A stretch of 64,000 nt of DNA from Calycina herbarum. Taxonomy: Eukaryota > Ascomycota > Leotiomycetes > Helotiales > Pezizellaceae. Numbering within the stretch: position 1 is the first letter of the stretch; each line of letters begins with the position of its first letter. The position numbers were made by a program, and so were the translations under genes. This document shows, piece by piece, positions 47,601-59,850 of the stretch. The stretch covers positions 186,001-250,000 of the forward strand of contig LLEY01000075.1 of NCBI GenBank assembly GCA_001414485.1. The letters are read 5' to 3'. The notes under the pieces are model-generated. The model had not been told where the DNA came from, searched no databases, and saw nothing but the letters and a program-made list of their open reading frames with translations.

Positions 47601-50600
47601 ATTAGTTTAGTAATCTTTATATAGTCTTAGATAAATAGACGGTAGAAGTTTATAAATCTAAGGAAGGACTATATATCTTTTATATTCTCTAGTAACTTCT
47701 AGTTTAAGATGTCTTAGATCTTTATTAGATTTATCTCTATTTTCTCTAAGCTAAATACCTATTTTAAGAAAAGTATCTAAGTTACTTTAAACTTATATTT
47801 TAAGAGTTTTAATTAAGAGTTTACTTTTATAAGTTATTATAAAACCTCTCTAATATATCTCTTATATTCTTCTTCTTTTTCTAAGAAGATTAAGATATTA
47901 TCTAGGTAATAGATTACTATTACTCTTAGAAGATTTCCTAAAATGTTATTATTTTATCTTTAATATATAGCTAGTATATTATAGAGTCTAAATAGCATAA
48001 CTATATATTTATAAAGGCCTAATAGTAAGGTAAATACTATCTTCTATTCGTCTCTAACTTTTATTTATATAAGTCTATAAGCGTTTTATTAATCTAGTTT
48101 TATAAATCGTACTACCTTACCTAACTTATCCTATAAGTATTAGCTAGGTAGTAGCGGATAAGCGTTCTTAACTATAGTATAATTTACTTCTTAGTAATTA
48201 ATATATACTCTTCTATCTAGGTTATCTTTCTTCTTAATAATAAGTATATTTAAGGTAATTAGTAACTTAGATCTTCTAATATATCCCTTTTCAATACCTT
48301 TCTTTATATAACTTTCTATTCTCTATAGGCTTTTCTAGTTATATAACCGAAGCTTCTACTTTAAGAGATAATAACTCTCTTTTAATTTAATCTTATAATC
48401 TTATAAGCAATGTTTTAGCAAGGCTTATAAGTCTTCTAAGTTTTTAAATAAAGCCTTAAATTCTCTGTACTACATAGGTATTTTGTTATTAGCTTTCTTA
48501 CTAACCTATAGAGGACCCTAGGCAAGGTGTCTTAGCGTCTTAGAAGAGGTAGCGCTAACCTTGTTCTAGTCTTAAAGTTATAAACGCAAACCTACGTATT
48601 TATATTAACTAAAGGTTATCGTTCTAGCCTTCTAGTCGATTTCTAGATTATATTCCTAAATCTATAATATACTAAGTATTACTTCCTTACTTCCTATTTT
48701 AATAATATCGAATTATATATTTAAGTAGTATCTTTTAATATTAACTTTTATTAAAATAGTTTACTAATTAATAATCCTATTTTAATATATAATATCTATT
48801 CTATCGACTACTCCTAGTTAATATAGTCTTATCCCTTTAATTAGAACGTTCAGCTTCTTATAAGCTGTTAGTAAGATAAAGTTGCCTATTACTCCTGAGT
48901 CTATTATAACTTATAACTTTTTCCCTTCTATTTCTATAGTTACTACTAACTATCTTTCTACTAAAGTAGTATTTAACTTTACTTTAATATATTAGACTTT
49001 GAAAGATTGATTTTCTTAATTATAATTCTTTCTCTCCTTGTTCTTATATTATAGAAAGAATCTTACTCTTTCCTTATTAACGTATACTACCTTATATACT
49101 AATCTATATTCTATAATTCCTATAGTTTTAGGAATTCCTCTTATAAATCGCTTTAGTATTTGTTTATAATTATATTAGATCTATTTATAACTAGTTTCTA
49201 AAATAGCTTCTATAGACTATAGTTCTCTTATATATAGATAATCTAAAGTAGCCTCTAGTACACTTATCTCTAGTTTTATATAATAAACCTTAAATATATA
49301 GTCTTTTAAATTCTTTTCCTTAACTGCTTATATCTAAGACTAAGGAAAGAATACCACTCCTTCTTTATCTAATAATACTACTTCATATATCTAATAATAT
49401 TCTACTATTTTAGTAGGTTCTAGTAACATTCCTTCGAACCGCTTCTATAATAACCAGTCTAAGGTCAGGCTTAGTTTATATTATATCTATTATACTATCG
49501 TTTCCTAAACTATTTCTATAAACTATAGTTCTCCTATTAATAGATAGTATAATTCTTCTAGTTCCGTTTTAGCCTATCTAGTTATATCGAGCTCTCTTTA
49601 CTCCTAGAATAGTATATTAAACAGTTATTATAAGTCGTATTTTCTAAATACTAACCTATTATTTCTAATTAATATAACTATAATATATTACTTAAACTCC
49701 TTTAGTATAATATCTTTAGATAGTGTCCTAAGGAAAGAGGTTTTAATTCGTCTCTTAAATCCTGTTAGAACTTACTATATCTATATACTAGTTTTATCTA
49801 AAATATTATATATTCTCTATATATCCCCTATTTTAAGATAGCTAGGTTTTTTAATTAGTTATTATTTATGTTCTAGTTCTTTCTCTTTAATAGTTTTCTA
49901 TCTAGTAATTAAGCTAACTAGAGTTATTATTTTAGAGTTATTACTTATAACTATATATATTATTAAGATAGTTAGGTTAACTTCTTATATTATATAAGAG
50001 CTCTAGAAGTCTAGTTTCTAGTTATTAATATATATTTATTAATTTCCTTATTTAAAGGTTCTAAGAAAAGCCTAAGTTTCTCTAACTTTAGAGTCTTTAT
50101 TTTTTATTTCTTCTTCTAAACTAGAAGATAAGTCTAATATCTCTAAAGAACTAGTTAATAGTAGTAATTCGTATTTTACTTAAAGAGGTTGCTTAGATTC
50201 TATTACTAATTATATATTATAATATTCTTTAAGAAGTAGATCTCTATTATTATTAGTATTTTATATACTATTAATTCCTTTATTATTTTTAATCTAGGTT
50301 CTATATCCTTATACTTTAAGCTCCTTATCTATAAGTTTAATATAATCGGTTAAGGCTACCTATTATTAAACAGTAGTATTAATTTATTTCTTTTCTTTAG
50401 AGTCTTTCTTCTTACTATACTTATTTGCTCTATAACCTAGTAAGCTATAATTATAATATAAGTTCTACTCGCGTCGTCGATTTCGCTCTTCTTAGGAAAG
50501 TCCTTCTTTCTTTAGAAAGGTTTTCTTCTATATAGTATTTACCTCCTTACTATGTTTATTAGTATAAGAGTGCTTCTACTTCTCTAACTCTTTACTCTTT

Positions 50601-51839
50601 TTCCTATATTTAGAGTTACTCTTTTTAAATTTATATAAGCAGTTGTCTAGCTAGACAACTTCCTTAATTATACCTATAATAGTTAAGAATTATATATTCT
50701 ACTTAGCTATTTCCTTATAAATATATATCTTTAATCCTTTATAAAAGAGTTCTATAAGAGTAATAGTATTCTATCCCAACTTTGTTCTATAACGTTAAAA
50801 TTTATTAGCGTAATCTATTACTAATCCGGTCTAGTATAATTCTAAAAGCTTATATATAGCTGTTTAGATTATATTAAAGTCTTTAAAGACTTTTCTAATA
50901 GTTGTTTTAAATCCTTTCTAAGATTTAAATATAGTCTTAGTTAATTCTATCTTTCTGTCTTTATTCTTATTCTTAAAGAAGTCTTCTAAGTATAGCTAAG
51001 CCTATTCTAATACTGCTCCTCTAAGGTAGGAGATAGTAAAGATAGTTCGTAAGTTATAATTACCTTCGAACTTGTTAGAGTTAAAGTTAAAGTAGATGTC
51101 TATTTAGAGAAGGAATAAGTCGAGTTTCTTTCGCTTCCTATAATACGTATCTAGTATCTTGACTTTAATAGACTTAAGTACTTCGACCTTGTAGGGCTCG
51201 GGTATGTCTAGTATACTAACATTGTCGTCGTTCTAGGTTAACTATATACCGGCAGGTGTTCTTCTAGTTACACTTCTAGAAGTTCCTACGACGTTAACTC
51301 GACTAGTATTCGAGCTAGCTGCTACGGCGGGGGTTACTAGGGCTATGGCGACTAAACTTCTAAGCAGGTGCTTAAAGTATAATAAAACTTAAACGAACTA
51401 AATAAAGATAACTAAGTTTCGAAGGTTAGTATATAGGTAAGAAGTATAGATATACTAGGTTGTTTACTTAGAAGTAAACTTGTTACTTATATTAAAGATA
51501 TTAAATAAGATAATAAGATTAATAACTAAAGTTAAGTACGAAAGCTCCTATCTAATAGCAGACGTGCTAGTCTTATATAGAACCTTCGTTTATATTAGAG
51601 TCCTTCTTAGCAGGAGTCTCGAAGATAGAGTCCGACTCTATTTCTAAGGCTTCTTAAAACTAGACTCTATTACCTGACTGCTTCTAACCGAGTTACGTAA
51701 TATAACTATAATAAGATCCTAGGATTATATATCCTACTATATCTAATTCTTTCTTTCTTCCAGGGTTATAATAGTGCTCGTCCTATTAGAGCGTCGCCTG
51801 GACTTCACTTCGTCACGTACTAACACGTGATTCGTGACA
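44678..51839 (-). mobile_element. Ty3/gypsy chromovirus (family A variant), minus strand
   Basis: LTRs of about 461-462 bp (44678-45138 and 51378-51839) with exact target duplication ACTAC (44673-44677 and 51840-51844). It lies inside the integrase region of the family B element. The interior parallels the family A pol: RT box in reverse at about 47,893-47,916, integrase about 46,000-46,850 and chromodomain about 45,690-45,800. The U3 part of its LTR differs from other family A LTRs. It lacks the repeated GCGAC motifs and instead has an AGAGTCC/GGAGTC-containing segment, so it is a distinct subfamily. Confidence 0.9.
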
Positions 51840-52830
51840 ACTACCTTATAGTACTAATAGAATATCTTTATTTAAATTATAAAAGAGCTACTTACTAAGA
51901 ACGTCTTTTAACTAGTATACGCCTAGACCCTCGACTATATAAGAGAGGCTATTATAAGAAAAAGCTATAATAGTTATAAAGACTTTTTAAGAAGTACTAG
52001 ACGTCGGCTAAGCGAATATAGTAAAAGCTTAAGAAAAGAAAAAATAAGACATAAATAGATATAAATAAGAAGTAGACTTTAGAGTTAGTAATATAGTTTT
52101 TATTACTATAAAGAACTAGAATATATAAAGACCTAGCTAGAAGTTAGACTACTAGATAGCTAGACCTTTTAAGATTCTTAAGGAAGTTAGCTCTATTTTT
52201 AGACTCTAGTTACTATTCTCTATTAGAGTCTATTCTGTCTTCGTACTAGAGAAGTTATAAAAAGCTTTAGACGATTCTCTACTTAGATAAGTAAGTACGC
52301 TACCTCTATTAATTATCGTTAACAAAGAAGAAGAATAGGAGGTTAAGAAAGTACTTATAAGTAAGACGCGATAGAAGTCTCTTTACTACCGACTAAAGTA
52401 GAAGAGCTACGACGAGGACCTTAACTAGTATCTAGCTTACTACGTAGCCTACTCGCTATATATATTAAAAGAATTCTATTTAGCGAATCTAACAGCTAAC
52501 AGGCCTCTAAAAGCTCTTCCTTTGTAGCTAGAGGCGTACGAGGTAGGAAGAGACAATTATAACGAATTAGAGAGTAACGACTCTATATCTACGGAAGACA
52601 AAGCGGCTTAGTTAGAGAGGGCCCGGTTAAAGAAGAGAGTAGTATAACAGTCCCAGTTATATACGACTGGATCACGTGCCGAGATTCTACCGAAGTCTCG
52701 CTTAGTATATATAAATAGAGACAGAGCGTACTAACTCTTCTCTTCTCTCTTTAGTTTAGTTTTCTTCGAATATAGGTACTATTCTATAAGTATCTCTGTT
52801 AATATATTTATAGAAAGCTGTTATAATAAT

Positions 52831-53707
52831 CAGTAGAAGTAGCGTACTTACTTATCTAGGCAGAGGATCGTCTAAAGCTTTATATAACTTCTCTTATACG
52901 AAGATAGGAACTAGAGTTAAAAAGTAGAGCTAACTTTCTTAAGAATCTTAAAAGGTCTAGCTATCTAGTAGTCTAACTTCTAGCTAGGTCTTTATATATT
53001 CTAGTCCTTTATAGTAATAAAAACTATATTACTAACTCTAAAGTCTACTTCTCGTCTATGTCTATTTACGTTCTATTCTTTCTTTTCTTAAGCTTTTACT
53101 ATATTTACTTAGCTAACGTCTAGTACTTCTTAAAAAGTCTTTGTAACTATTATAGCTTCTTCTTATAATAGTCTCTCTTATATAGTCGAGGGTTTAGGTA
53201 TATACTAGTTAAAAGACGTTCTTAGTAAGTAGCTCTTTTATAATTTAAATAAAGATATTCTATTAGTACTATAAGATAGTATAAGCTAAGCGTGGTCTAT
53301 TATTAGAAGTAGCTCTAACTAATTATTCTAGTAGTAATTTATATATAGCTATAAGCGCTAATCTAGGTACTAGTTTATAATTTCAGTTTATCTATCTATT
53401 TAGACGTAATTTATAGTTGAAAGTCGAAGCTAGATACTAAGGATTTATATAAATTCTTACTAGGAGGCAGAGATAAACTAAGAGCCTCTATTAGAGATAA
53501 TACTCTCTAGGATTCCGTAGTATCGTAATACGTGTTATAAGTATAGCCTAGCTATCTACTTAGCTATTACTTTCTTTTAATATAAGATAGAGATAGATTA
53601 TTTAAATAATCGGTCGATAACTACGAATATGTTATTAAAGCTATATTTATTAGCTAGGAAGAATTTAAAGTCTATTATTATATATTACTACGTATGTAAT
53701 AGAACTA
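52831..53707 (-). mobile_element. Older minus-strand gypsy relic (family B), second segment
   Basis: Continues the relic interrupted at 24,672. It is the reverse complement of the family B integrase C-terminal region (compare 44,220-44,640 and 51,845-52,310), ending at an integrase-core position near 53,707. It then changes abruptly to family A gag-type sequence, so the rest of this element is missing. Confidence 0.8.
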
Positions 53708-55829
53708 ATACTATTCTATTATTCTAAAATATTATAACTATAATATATCGTCTACCTTTCTCTAGTTTAGTATTCTTAGATAGTATTCTAAGGAATAATA
53801 TTTTAAAACGTCTTATAAATCCGGTTAAAGCGTTCTATATCTACGTACTAGTTTCCTTCTAAATATTATAAACTTTCTATATATCCTCTACTTTAAAATA
53901 GCTAGGTCTCTTAATTTATTATTAGCTATACTCTAGTTTCTTTTCTTTAATAGTTTCTTATCTAGTAATTAGACTAACTAGAGTTATTATTTTAGAGTTA
54001 TCTCTTATAACTATATATATTATTAAGAGAGTTAGTTTAATACCTCTTATAGTATAAGAGCTTTAAAAGTCAGGTTTCTAGGAGTCTATATATACCTAGT
54101 GATTTCCTTACTTAAATATTCTTATAAAGGCCTAGGTTTCTTCTATCTTAGATTCTATATTATAAACTTCTTCTTTTAAACTAAATAATAAGTCTAATAA
54201 TTTAGAGGAACTAGTCAAAGGTAGTAACTTATACTCTACTTAAAGAGGTAACGCGTACTCTTCTTTAGATTATATATTATAGTACTCTTTAAGAAGTAGA
54301 TTACCGTCGTTACTAGTATCTTATACTATACTAGTTACTTTCTTATCTTTAACTTAGGTTCGGTTCTATACTCTCGTATCTTAAGTTCCTCTTCTATAGA
54401 CTCTTATCTTTTAAGTACTACTGTTATCTATTAATAAGTAGTACTAAGATACTTTTTCTCTTTCTATAGTTTCTTTATAGTATTCTTACTATCCTTATTA
54501 ACTCTATAGCTAGAAAAGCTATATAAGTAATATAAGTTCTACTTACGTTATTTAGTATATTTCTCTTAGAAAAGGCCTCTTTTCTTAAAAGATTTTTTCT
54601 TAGTTATATCTAGTTCTATTAGCTGTAGCTATTAGCTACGTTCTAACTTTCTACGTTTAGTAGAGTAATAGCTATACTAGCCTTTTCTTTTAAAGCTCTG
54701 CTTATAAGCTCGATTATCGATTTTAATAGAAAGGTCGATTATCTTACTAAGGTCTTCTAGTTATTCTCTCTAGGATATCTCGTCTTTTATATAACTCTTA
54801 AGTCCTTAGTAGAAGTAGGCTTTAAGAGCTAAATCCTTCTATTCTACTCTACTAGCGAATTACTAGAAGCGTACTATATAATTAGTAGCTAACTTCTTCT
54901 ATTATAATCTTAATAATTGTTATTTAGTAGTTCTTTCTATATCGATATCTCTAAACACTCTTCTTATCTTTCTTTTAAATCTAATCTAGGTTTTAAAAAT
55001 CTTATTTATTTTATCTTAGTAATCTTTAGTCTAATCTGTTTCTAGTAATTTAAGATAGTCTTATAAGAACGTCTTAATCTAGTTAAGAGCTAGTCTACCT
55101 AAGAAGGTAGTAGCTTATATCGTTTTTTCTAGGTTATTAGTAAACTCTATAAAGTTAAAAGTAATATATATTTTATACTAGAGTAAGAAGCTCTAGAGTT
55201 TAGTTCACTTACTAAGATAAGAGTCTAGAACTTTAATTTTAATTCGACTATAGTATATAGATATAGTAGTAACTACTTAAGCTAGTACTACTAAGCTAGT
55301 AGCAGAGGCAGGTGTCTAATATAAAGTTATTATAATAGTATTAGCTTTAAAAGTAGATACTTAAAGTATAACGAAACTAGTATCTAACTATAAAAGTATC
55401 GAGTTTAATAGTTAGTATATAGATAAAGAAGACAACTATTATATTTATATTTACTTAGAAGTAAACTCGTTACTTATATTAAAGATATTAAAGCAAAGTA
55501 ATAAGATTAATAACTAAAGTTAAGTACGAAGCTTCTATCTAATAGCAGACGTACTAGTCTTATATAAAACATTCGTTCTCTAAGTATATTATCTATATCG
55601 CTTATATCGCTTACGTCGCTCGCGATCTAGGCAATGTAGACGATGTAGGCGATCACGTCACGTGACCGCACGTGACTTCTAATAGTCCTTTAACAGTGAG
55701 ATCCTAAAATCCTTAAATACCCTTCGTATTACTAATTCTCTCTTATGTTATCTTCTATAACCTAGATATTATACCTTGTTCTATTAGAGCGCTATCTAGA
55801 CTACTTATTATATTCCGTGATTTATAATA
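53708..55829 (-). mobile_element. Truncated family A-like gypsy: 5' LTR plus gag region
   Basis: A 463-bp LTR (55367-55829) of family A type in reverse orientation, followed on the minus strand by gag-like sequence similar to 49,700-51,300 in the neighbouring element. It stops at the chimeric junction at about 53,707 and has no 3' LTR. It is therefore a deletion product or recombinant. Confidence 0.75.
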
Positions 55830-57600
55830 CTTATATAACAGAGAAGTGCCGTTCTTAAGTTTCTTACTATCTTAGAACTTATAAGTAGAGCTGTTAGAAG
55901 AACTATATTAAGAATAGGAGGAGTTAGCTATATCTATCTAGAGTAACTACGAGAACTCTTAGCTAGAGAGAGAGTTATCTAGGTTAGTTATAGGCTATAA
56001 TAGAGTATTATAGTCTAAAAGTGCTTATAACAACTCGACTTTGGTCTATAAGCGAGCGTTTTCGTCTATAAGAGGCTCGCTTATTATAGAGGAGACGCGA
56101 GTACTATCTACTTATAAAAGTCCTAGAATAGAAACAGTTTAAGATAAACTACTAGTTGTTTTACTAGCTATTAGACTAGTAGATGTTTTTCCTTTTCTAC
56201 TCTTGTTATTATAAGTAGCTTTAGATATTATATTTATAGAAAAAAAAGAAGAAAGGAAGAGAAGGTTATAAAAAAGATTATATAAGCTATTATAGACGTG
56301 TCTTTTAAGAAGATAAGTTATAATTAAACTATTATAAACGTATAGATCCTCGACCTTTAAGAAGATAAGTTATAATTAAACTATTATAAACGTATAGATT
56401 CTCGACCTTTAAGAAGATAAGTTATAATTAAACTATTATAGACTTAGAGATTCTTAAGAGATCTGTTTATAAAAAGAGAGGCTATTATAAACAGAGAAGA
56501 AATATTATAATTATACTATTATAAGTATAAGATCTTCTAGCTATTATAAGCGTAGAATCCGTATAATATTATAATTCTTTATAGAAGAGTAAAAGAGTGT
56601 TAAGCTTTAAATAATATTATAATCTATAACTAAAAGCAAAGGTATAAGAGTATATATATATAAATACGAGAATTTAAAGCTACAGTTCTATCTATAAGAG
56701 TAACGCGGGTTATATATCTAGAGAAAAGAGGTTACTTAGTAAGTGTAAGCTATAAGAAGCTATCTCGTTATAGCTATAAGAAGCTAAGATCTCGCTATAG
56801 CTCTTATTATAGCTCTTATTATAGATCGGTATATCTTTATCACCGAGGTGATTACCGAGGTTACGTGCTTATTACGTGTATTCTTCTAGGCTATAGACTA
56901 GCGCTATAATATATATCTAGGTTAAGTTAAAAGCTCTTATATTATCTTTAAAATAGAGATAGATAAGAAGATAATAGTAATAGTAGAGGATTTTATAGAT
57001 TAGAATAAGGCTTAGAATACCTTTTTATAAATAATATTTTAGTAGGTAAAAGTAGTAAAGAGAGACTAGGAAGTAAGAGAAAGAAAGCCTTCGAGAAAGC
57101 GTATAAGCGAAGCTATTTTTATAAGAGATAGAAGAATAAAATAAGAAGATAGAAGTAAGAGAGATAGATTAGTATAGGCTTTATATATCTTACTTTAAGC
57201 TAAAGCTTATCTCTTAGATACGAGAGCTAAAGAGAGAAAGAGGAGAAGAGATATACTTAGCTATATATAATATATCTTACGTAGCTTAGAGTATATAAGA
57301 GACTTTAGTATATAGTTCTATCTACTAATACTTCTACTCTCCTTAGCCTCTGGATCTTAACTCTATTAAGTATTATTAGATATATATTAGAGCGTAACTT
57401 AGAAAGAGACCTAATCCTCTAAAAATAAGAAAGCAGCTATAGAAGGCTTAGATAGAGAAGTAGAATAATATATTCTAGGAAACGATAAATAATATTATTT
57501 TAGGTATATAAGATACTGCTTAGAAGTGTATTAATAATAGAGGAAAGAACAACTTCTAGGGCTAGATATAAGTTATAAATAGCTTTATTTTTCATATATA
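55830..57600. other. Unassigned AT-rich RIP-decayed sequence
   Basis: About 1.8 kb of stop-riddled sequence without a domain I can recognise. It may be the interior of the outermost DNA transposon. It contains a 52-bp tandem repeat (56304-56440) and a short repetitive stretch AGCTATAAGAAGCTA/CTCTTATTATAG (about 56,745-56,830). Base composition changes sharply to normal at about 57,600. Confidence 0.5.
56304..56440. repeat. 52-bp tandem repeat, about 2.6 copies
   Basis: TTTAAGAAGATAAG recurs at 56304, 56356 and 56408, a 52-bp period. Copies are nearly identical although the surroundings are decayed. There are no spacers or cas genes, so it is not a CRISPR. Confidence 0.8.
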
Positions 57601-57668
57601 ATAACATATTATTGTCATTTCCAGCTCCTGCCATAGTAAATTAGGTGGGCAGCGCTGCGGCTGACAAA

Positions 57669-57712
57669 CGCTCGGTCCCTCTCGTGGCACTCAGTACATA
57701 CCTGCCCTTGTA
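57669..57712. repeat. Island-bounding inverted repeat, right arm
   Basis: Reverse complement of 17,051-17,094 with about five differences. It ends CCTGCCCTTGTA, again with a TA edge. This arm lies in sequence of normal composition and looks unmutated, whereas the left arm carries the G-to-A changes. Confidence 0.65.
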
Positions 57713-57819
57713 GTTTGTTGGTGTTGTTGGCCTTAGCTGAAGAACATCAATTTTCATACCGGTATTCTTTAGATTCGATCGAGTGAGTCTAAGCACGTAC
57801 ACTAATACAGTAAGTAGTA

Positions 57820-57912
57820 CTATCCCCCCCCCCCTTAAGTAAATGTAGAGTGCACAGACATTGAGTATGGCACAGCGGCCGTGCGGTTACATTTAGTTCC
57901 GGGGGGGGGGAG
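57820..57912. mobile_element. Hairpin MITE, right copy (inverted relative to left)
   Basis: A 93-bp imperfect palindrome with poly-C and poly-G ends and TA at both sides (57818-57819 and 57913-57914). Its 40-bp core (57846-57885 region, TGCACAGACATTGAGTATGG...) is the reverse complement of the left copy's core with one clear difference. The C and G runs differ in length from the left copy. Confidence 0.72.
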
Positions 57913-57930
57913 TATCGGTATCGTAAAGGG

Positions 57931-58030
57931 CACCAGATTGACAAGCTAAAAGATGACGCTGACGACAGCTTTCTATGGGCCACCAGATTGACAAGCTAAA
58001 AGATGACGCTGACGAGAGCTTTCTATGTGC
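57931..58030. repeat. 50-bp perfect-period tandem duplication
   Basis: Two adjacent 50-bp units (57931-57980 and 57981-58030) starting CACCAGATTGACAAGC. They differ at only two positions. The repeat lies about 100 bp before the AflR-like gene, within its likely promoter. Confidence 0.9.
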
Positions 58031-58132
58031 CACTGCCCACTGTGGAGCACAGTTGCTCTACTCGACTTGTGGTTTAAAAATGATTATATCTAATCATACA
58101 CTCAGTTGTCCTAACCTCAACTCTAATCCTCG

Positions 58133-59541
58133 ATGATGGCTGACGATATAGGAAGTAACGGACGATCACAAACAACAGCAACGAGCCGCGATGCATGTGA
58201 TAAATGTCACGCTTTGAAGACACGTTGTGAGAGAATACCAGAATCTAGTCTCTGTCAAAGGTGCAACCGACTGCAAATTTCATGCACATATAGTCCTCCT
58301 TTGCAGCTCGGGAGACCCCAAGGACGCCGTGCAACAAACGCAAGCAACTCGCATGGTCAAAACGGGTTGAAAAACTCGGCGGGGGGCACACGTTTGCAGA
58401 ACGGAGAAGGAAACAGCAAGCACTTGCGCAGTAAGGAAGTGCTTGAAAAACCGACTTGCGAGCAACTCCCCACGTTCAAGAGTAAGTCGTGATATGACAA
58501 AATCACCTGATTTATTCCCCTCTGGTTGCAAATTCTAAGCGTGTGATAGAAACTCGTTCCGGGCTGGCTCAAAACCAAACATCTCAGGGTGATACTCAGT
58601 TTATATACCCCGAATTCGACGAGCAACCCGGTAATTTCCAAGACTTTCCCTATCTTGGAAGCCTCTTGGACACCAACGGCATGGAGGCTTTCTATCCGTC
58701 CATGCAGGACGACATCCCGATGTTTGATTTTGAGAATCTAGCACATCTTGACACGGCACGCAATACCTCATTCCTGGGCGATACCAAAAATGTCGATCGC
58801 TTGATCCATATTCACCTCAAGCTCCTTCGCTTACATGAATCCTTTGCCGCTGGCATTGAGCACATCTCGAAATACGGGGGAGAAGACTTGGCAGCGAGCA
58901 GCATGAGCTCAGGTGCCGAGATATGGAAAGACATGGAGGACCTCTACGTAACGACAGAAGACATGTTGAGTATAATTGGAAGCGTGTATGGGATTAGCCA
59001 CGACTGCAACAGAACCACCACATTGGAACCTGCCATGGGCGATGATGGTCTTATATCACAGCCAGCGCCTTTAGAGCCTCCTCACGTTTCTACCATCTTA
59101 CTGATCTCCAGCTGCTACGTTCGCGCTGTGCACATCTATCAGCTTCTTATCGAGACTTTGCAACAGCGGTCTAAGCCTAGTGGCACGACAATAGCTCCCC
59201 ATAAACTCTCTCTGGATCCGCCAGTTTCTGTCAGCGTCCCAGAATTCCGCATGGGTCATTCGAGATTGAGGTTGCCACCCACGGTTACCTTGGGTCTCCA
59301 TCTACATGTTATCACCCAAATGATGGGGCGTATGAAGAAAACACTGCAGTCTTGTGAATCGCACCGGACCAAGCCAAGCGAGAGACCTTTGATACCCCAA
59401 CATGACAAGGACAGCTTGGCGAGTTCGACGGACATGCATCCCGGATTTTCTATGATTGAGAAAGCACTGCCCGAGATCAGCTTGCGAGAGGAGGGTCTCA
59501 AACATGCTCTACATAGTGCAAAAATGAGTGCTGGAGTCTAG
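58133..59541 (+). CDS. AflR-like Zn2Cys6 pathway regulator
   Basis: Two exons, 58133-58481 and 58550-59541 (68-nt intron), giving 446 residues, close to AflR length. The zinc cluster has Cys at 22, 25, 32, 41, 44 and 51 (spacing 2-6-8-2-6), followed by a Ser/Asn-rich linker and an AflR-type C-terminal domain (LLISSCYVRAVHIYQLL, TLGLHLHVITQMMGRM). The 3' splice site at 58549 is chosen because the nearer AG (58539) breaks the frame. A second Met at 58136 is possible. AflR-type proteins activate PKS clusters from the nucleus. The neighbours (monooxygenase and PKS) are probable targets. The promoter borders the repeat island, so heterochromatin spread could affect it. Confidence 0.88.
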
Positions 59542-59850
59542 GATCAAACAGCTTATTGAATTGGGGAACAGATCGCGACTGAGAGTTGGTGTGCATGGGA
59601 TTATTTCGGGTTTATAGTTATTGAGAAATAAAATATAAGACTGCATAAATTCAGCACCAAACATCTGTCTTGTCCGCCACGTGGAGGTGTGTCCTGAGTA
59701 ATAGCACGTGCACCACTAGTCCCAATTGGTCATGACAACACCTCAGGTCAGCCCTGCCCCGTCTAATAATTATCGTGATCTACTAGCTGCAGAACACCAA
59801 AGCCATCTTACGTCAAGACTTCTTCGGACGTTGCCTCTCCGCTATTGTAG
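59542..59850. other. Intergenic region between convergent genes
   Basis: 309 bp between the ends of the AflR-like gene and the monooxygenase. Only 3' untranslated sequence is expected; nothing else is seen. Confidence 0.5.

Larger units (their letters stand above)
24673..52825 (+). mobile_element. Ty3/gypsy retrotransposon (family B), split by two later insertions
   Basis: LTRs of exactly 183 bp (24673-24855 and 52643-52825) with target duplication ATAAT (24668-24672 and 52826-52830). The interior occupies 24,856-27,523, 42,870-44,677 and 51,840-52,642, and is interrupted by the copia element and by a minus-strand gypsy. Plus-strand pol parts are visible. The reverse transcriptase start is at about 27,240-27,520; after the copia insert it continues with an intact YLDD box near 42,940. 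The integrase core (VVIDFKFFLANKYGFNNVF) is at about 44,275, and a chromodomain-like tail at about 52,340-52,500. Removing the insert and one copy of its target site restores the RT frame. Heavily RIP-mutated. Confidence 0.9.

Noticed and set aside
56304..56440. CRISPR-like array.
   Set aside because: Units are contiguous 52-bp tandem repeats without unique spacers, in a eukaryotic repeat island.
16589..57912. Possible Starship-type giant element.
   Set aside because: No tyrosine-recombinase captain gene, no cargo genes, and the content is fully explained by nested ordinary transposons.
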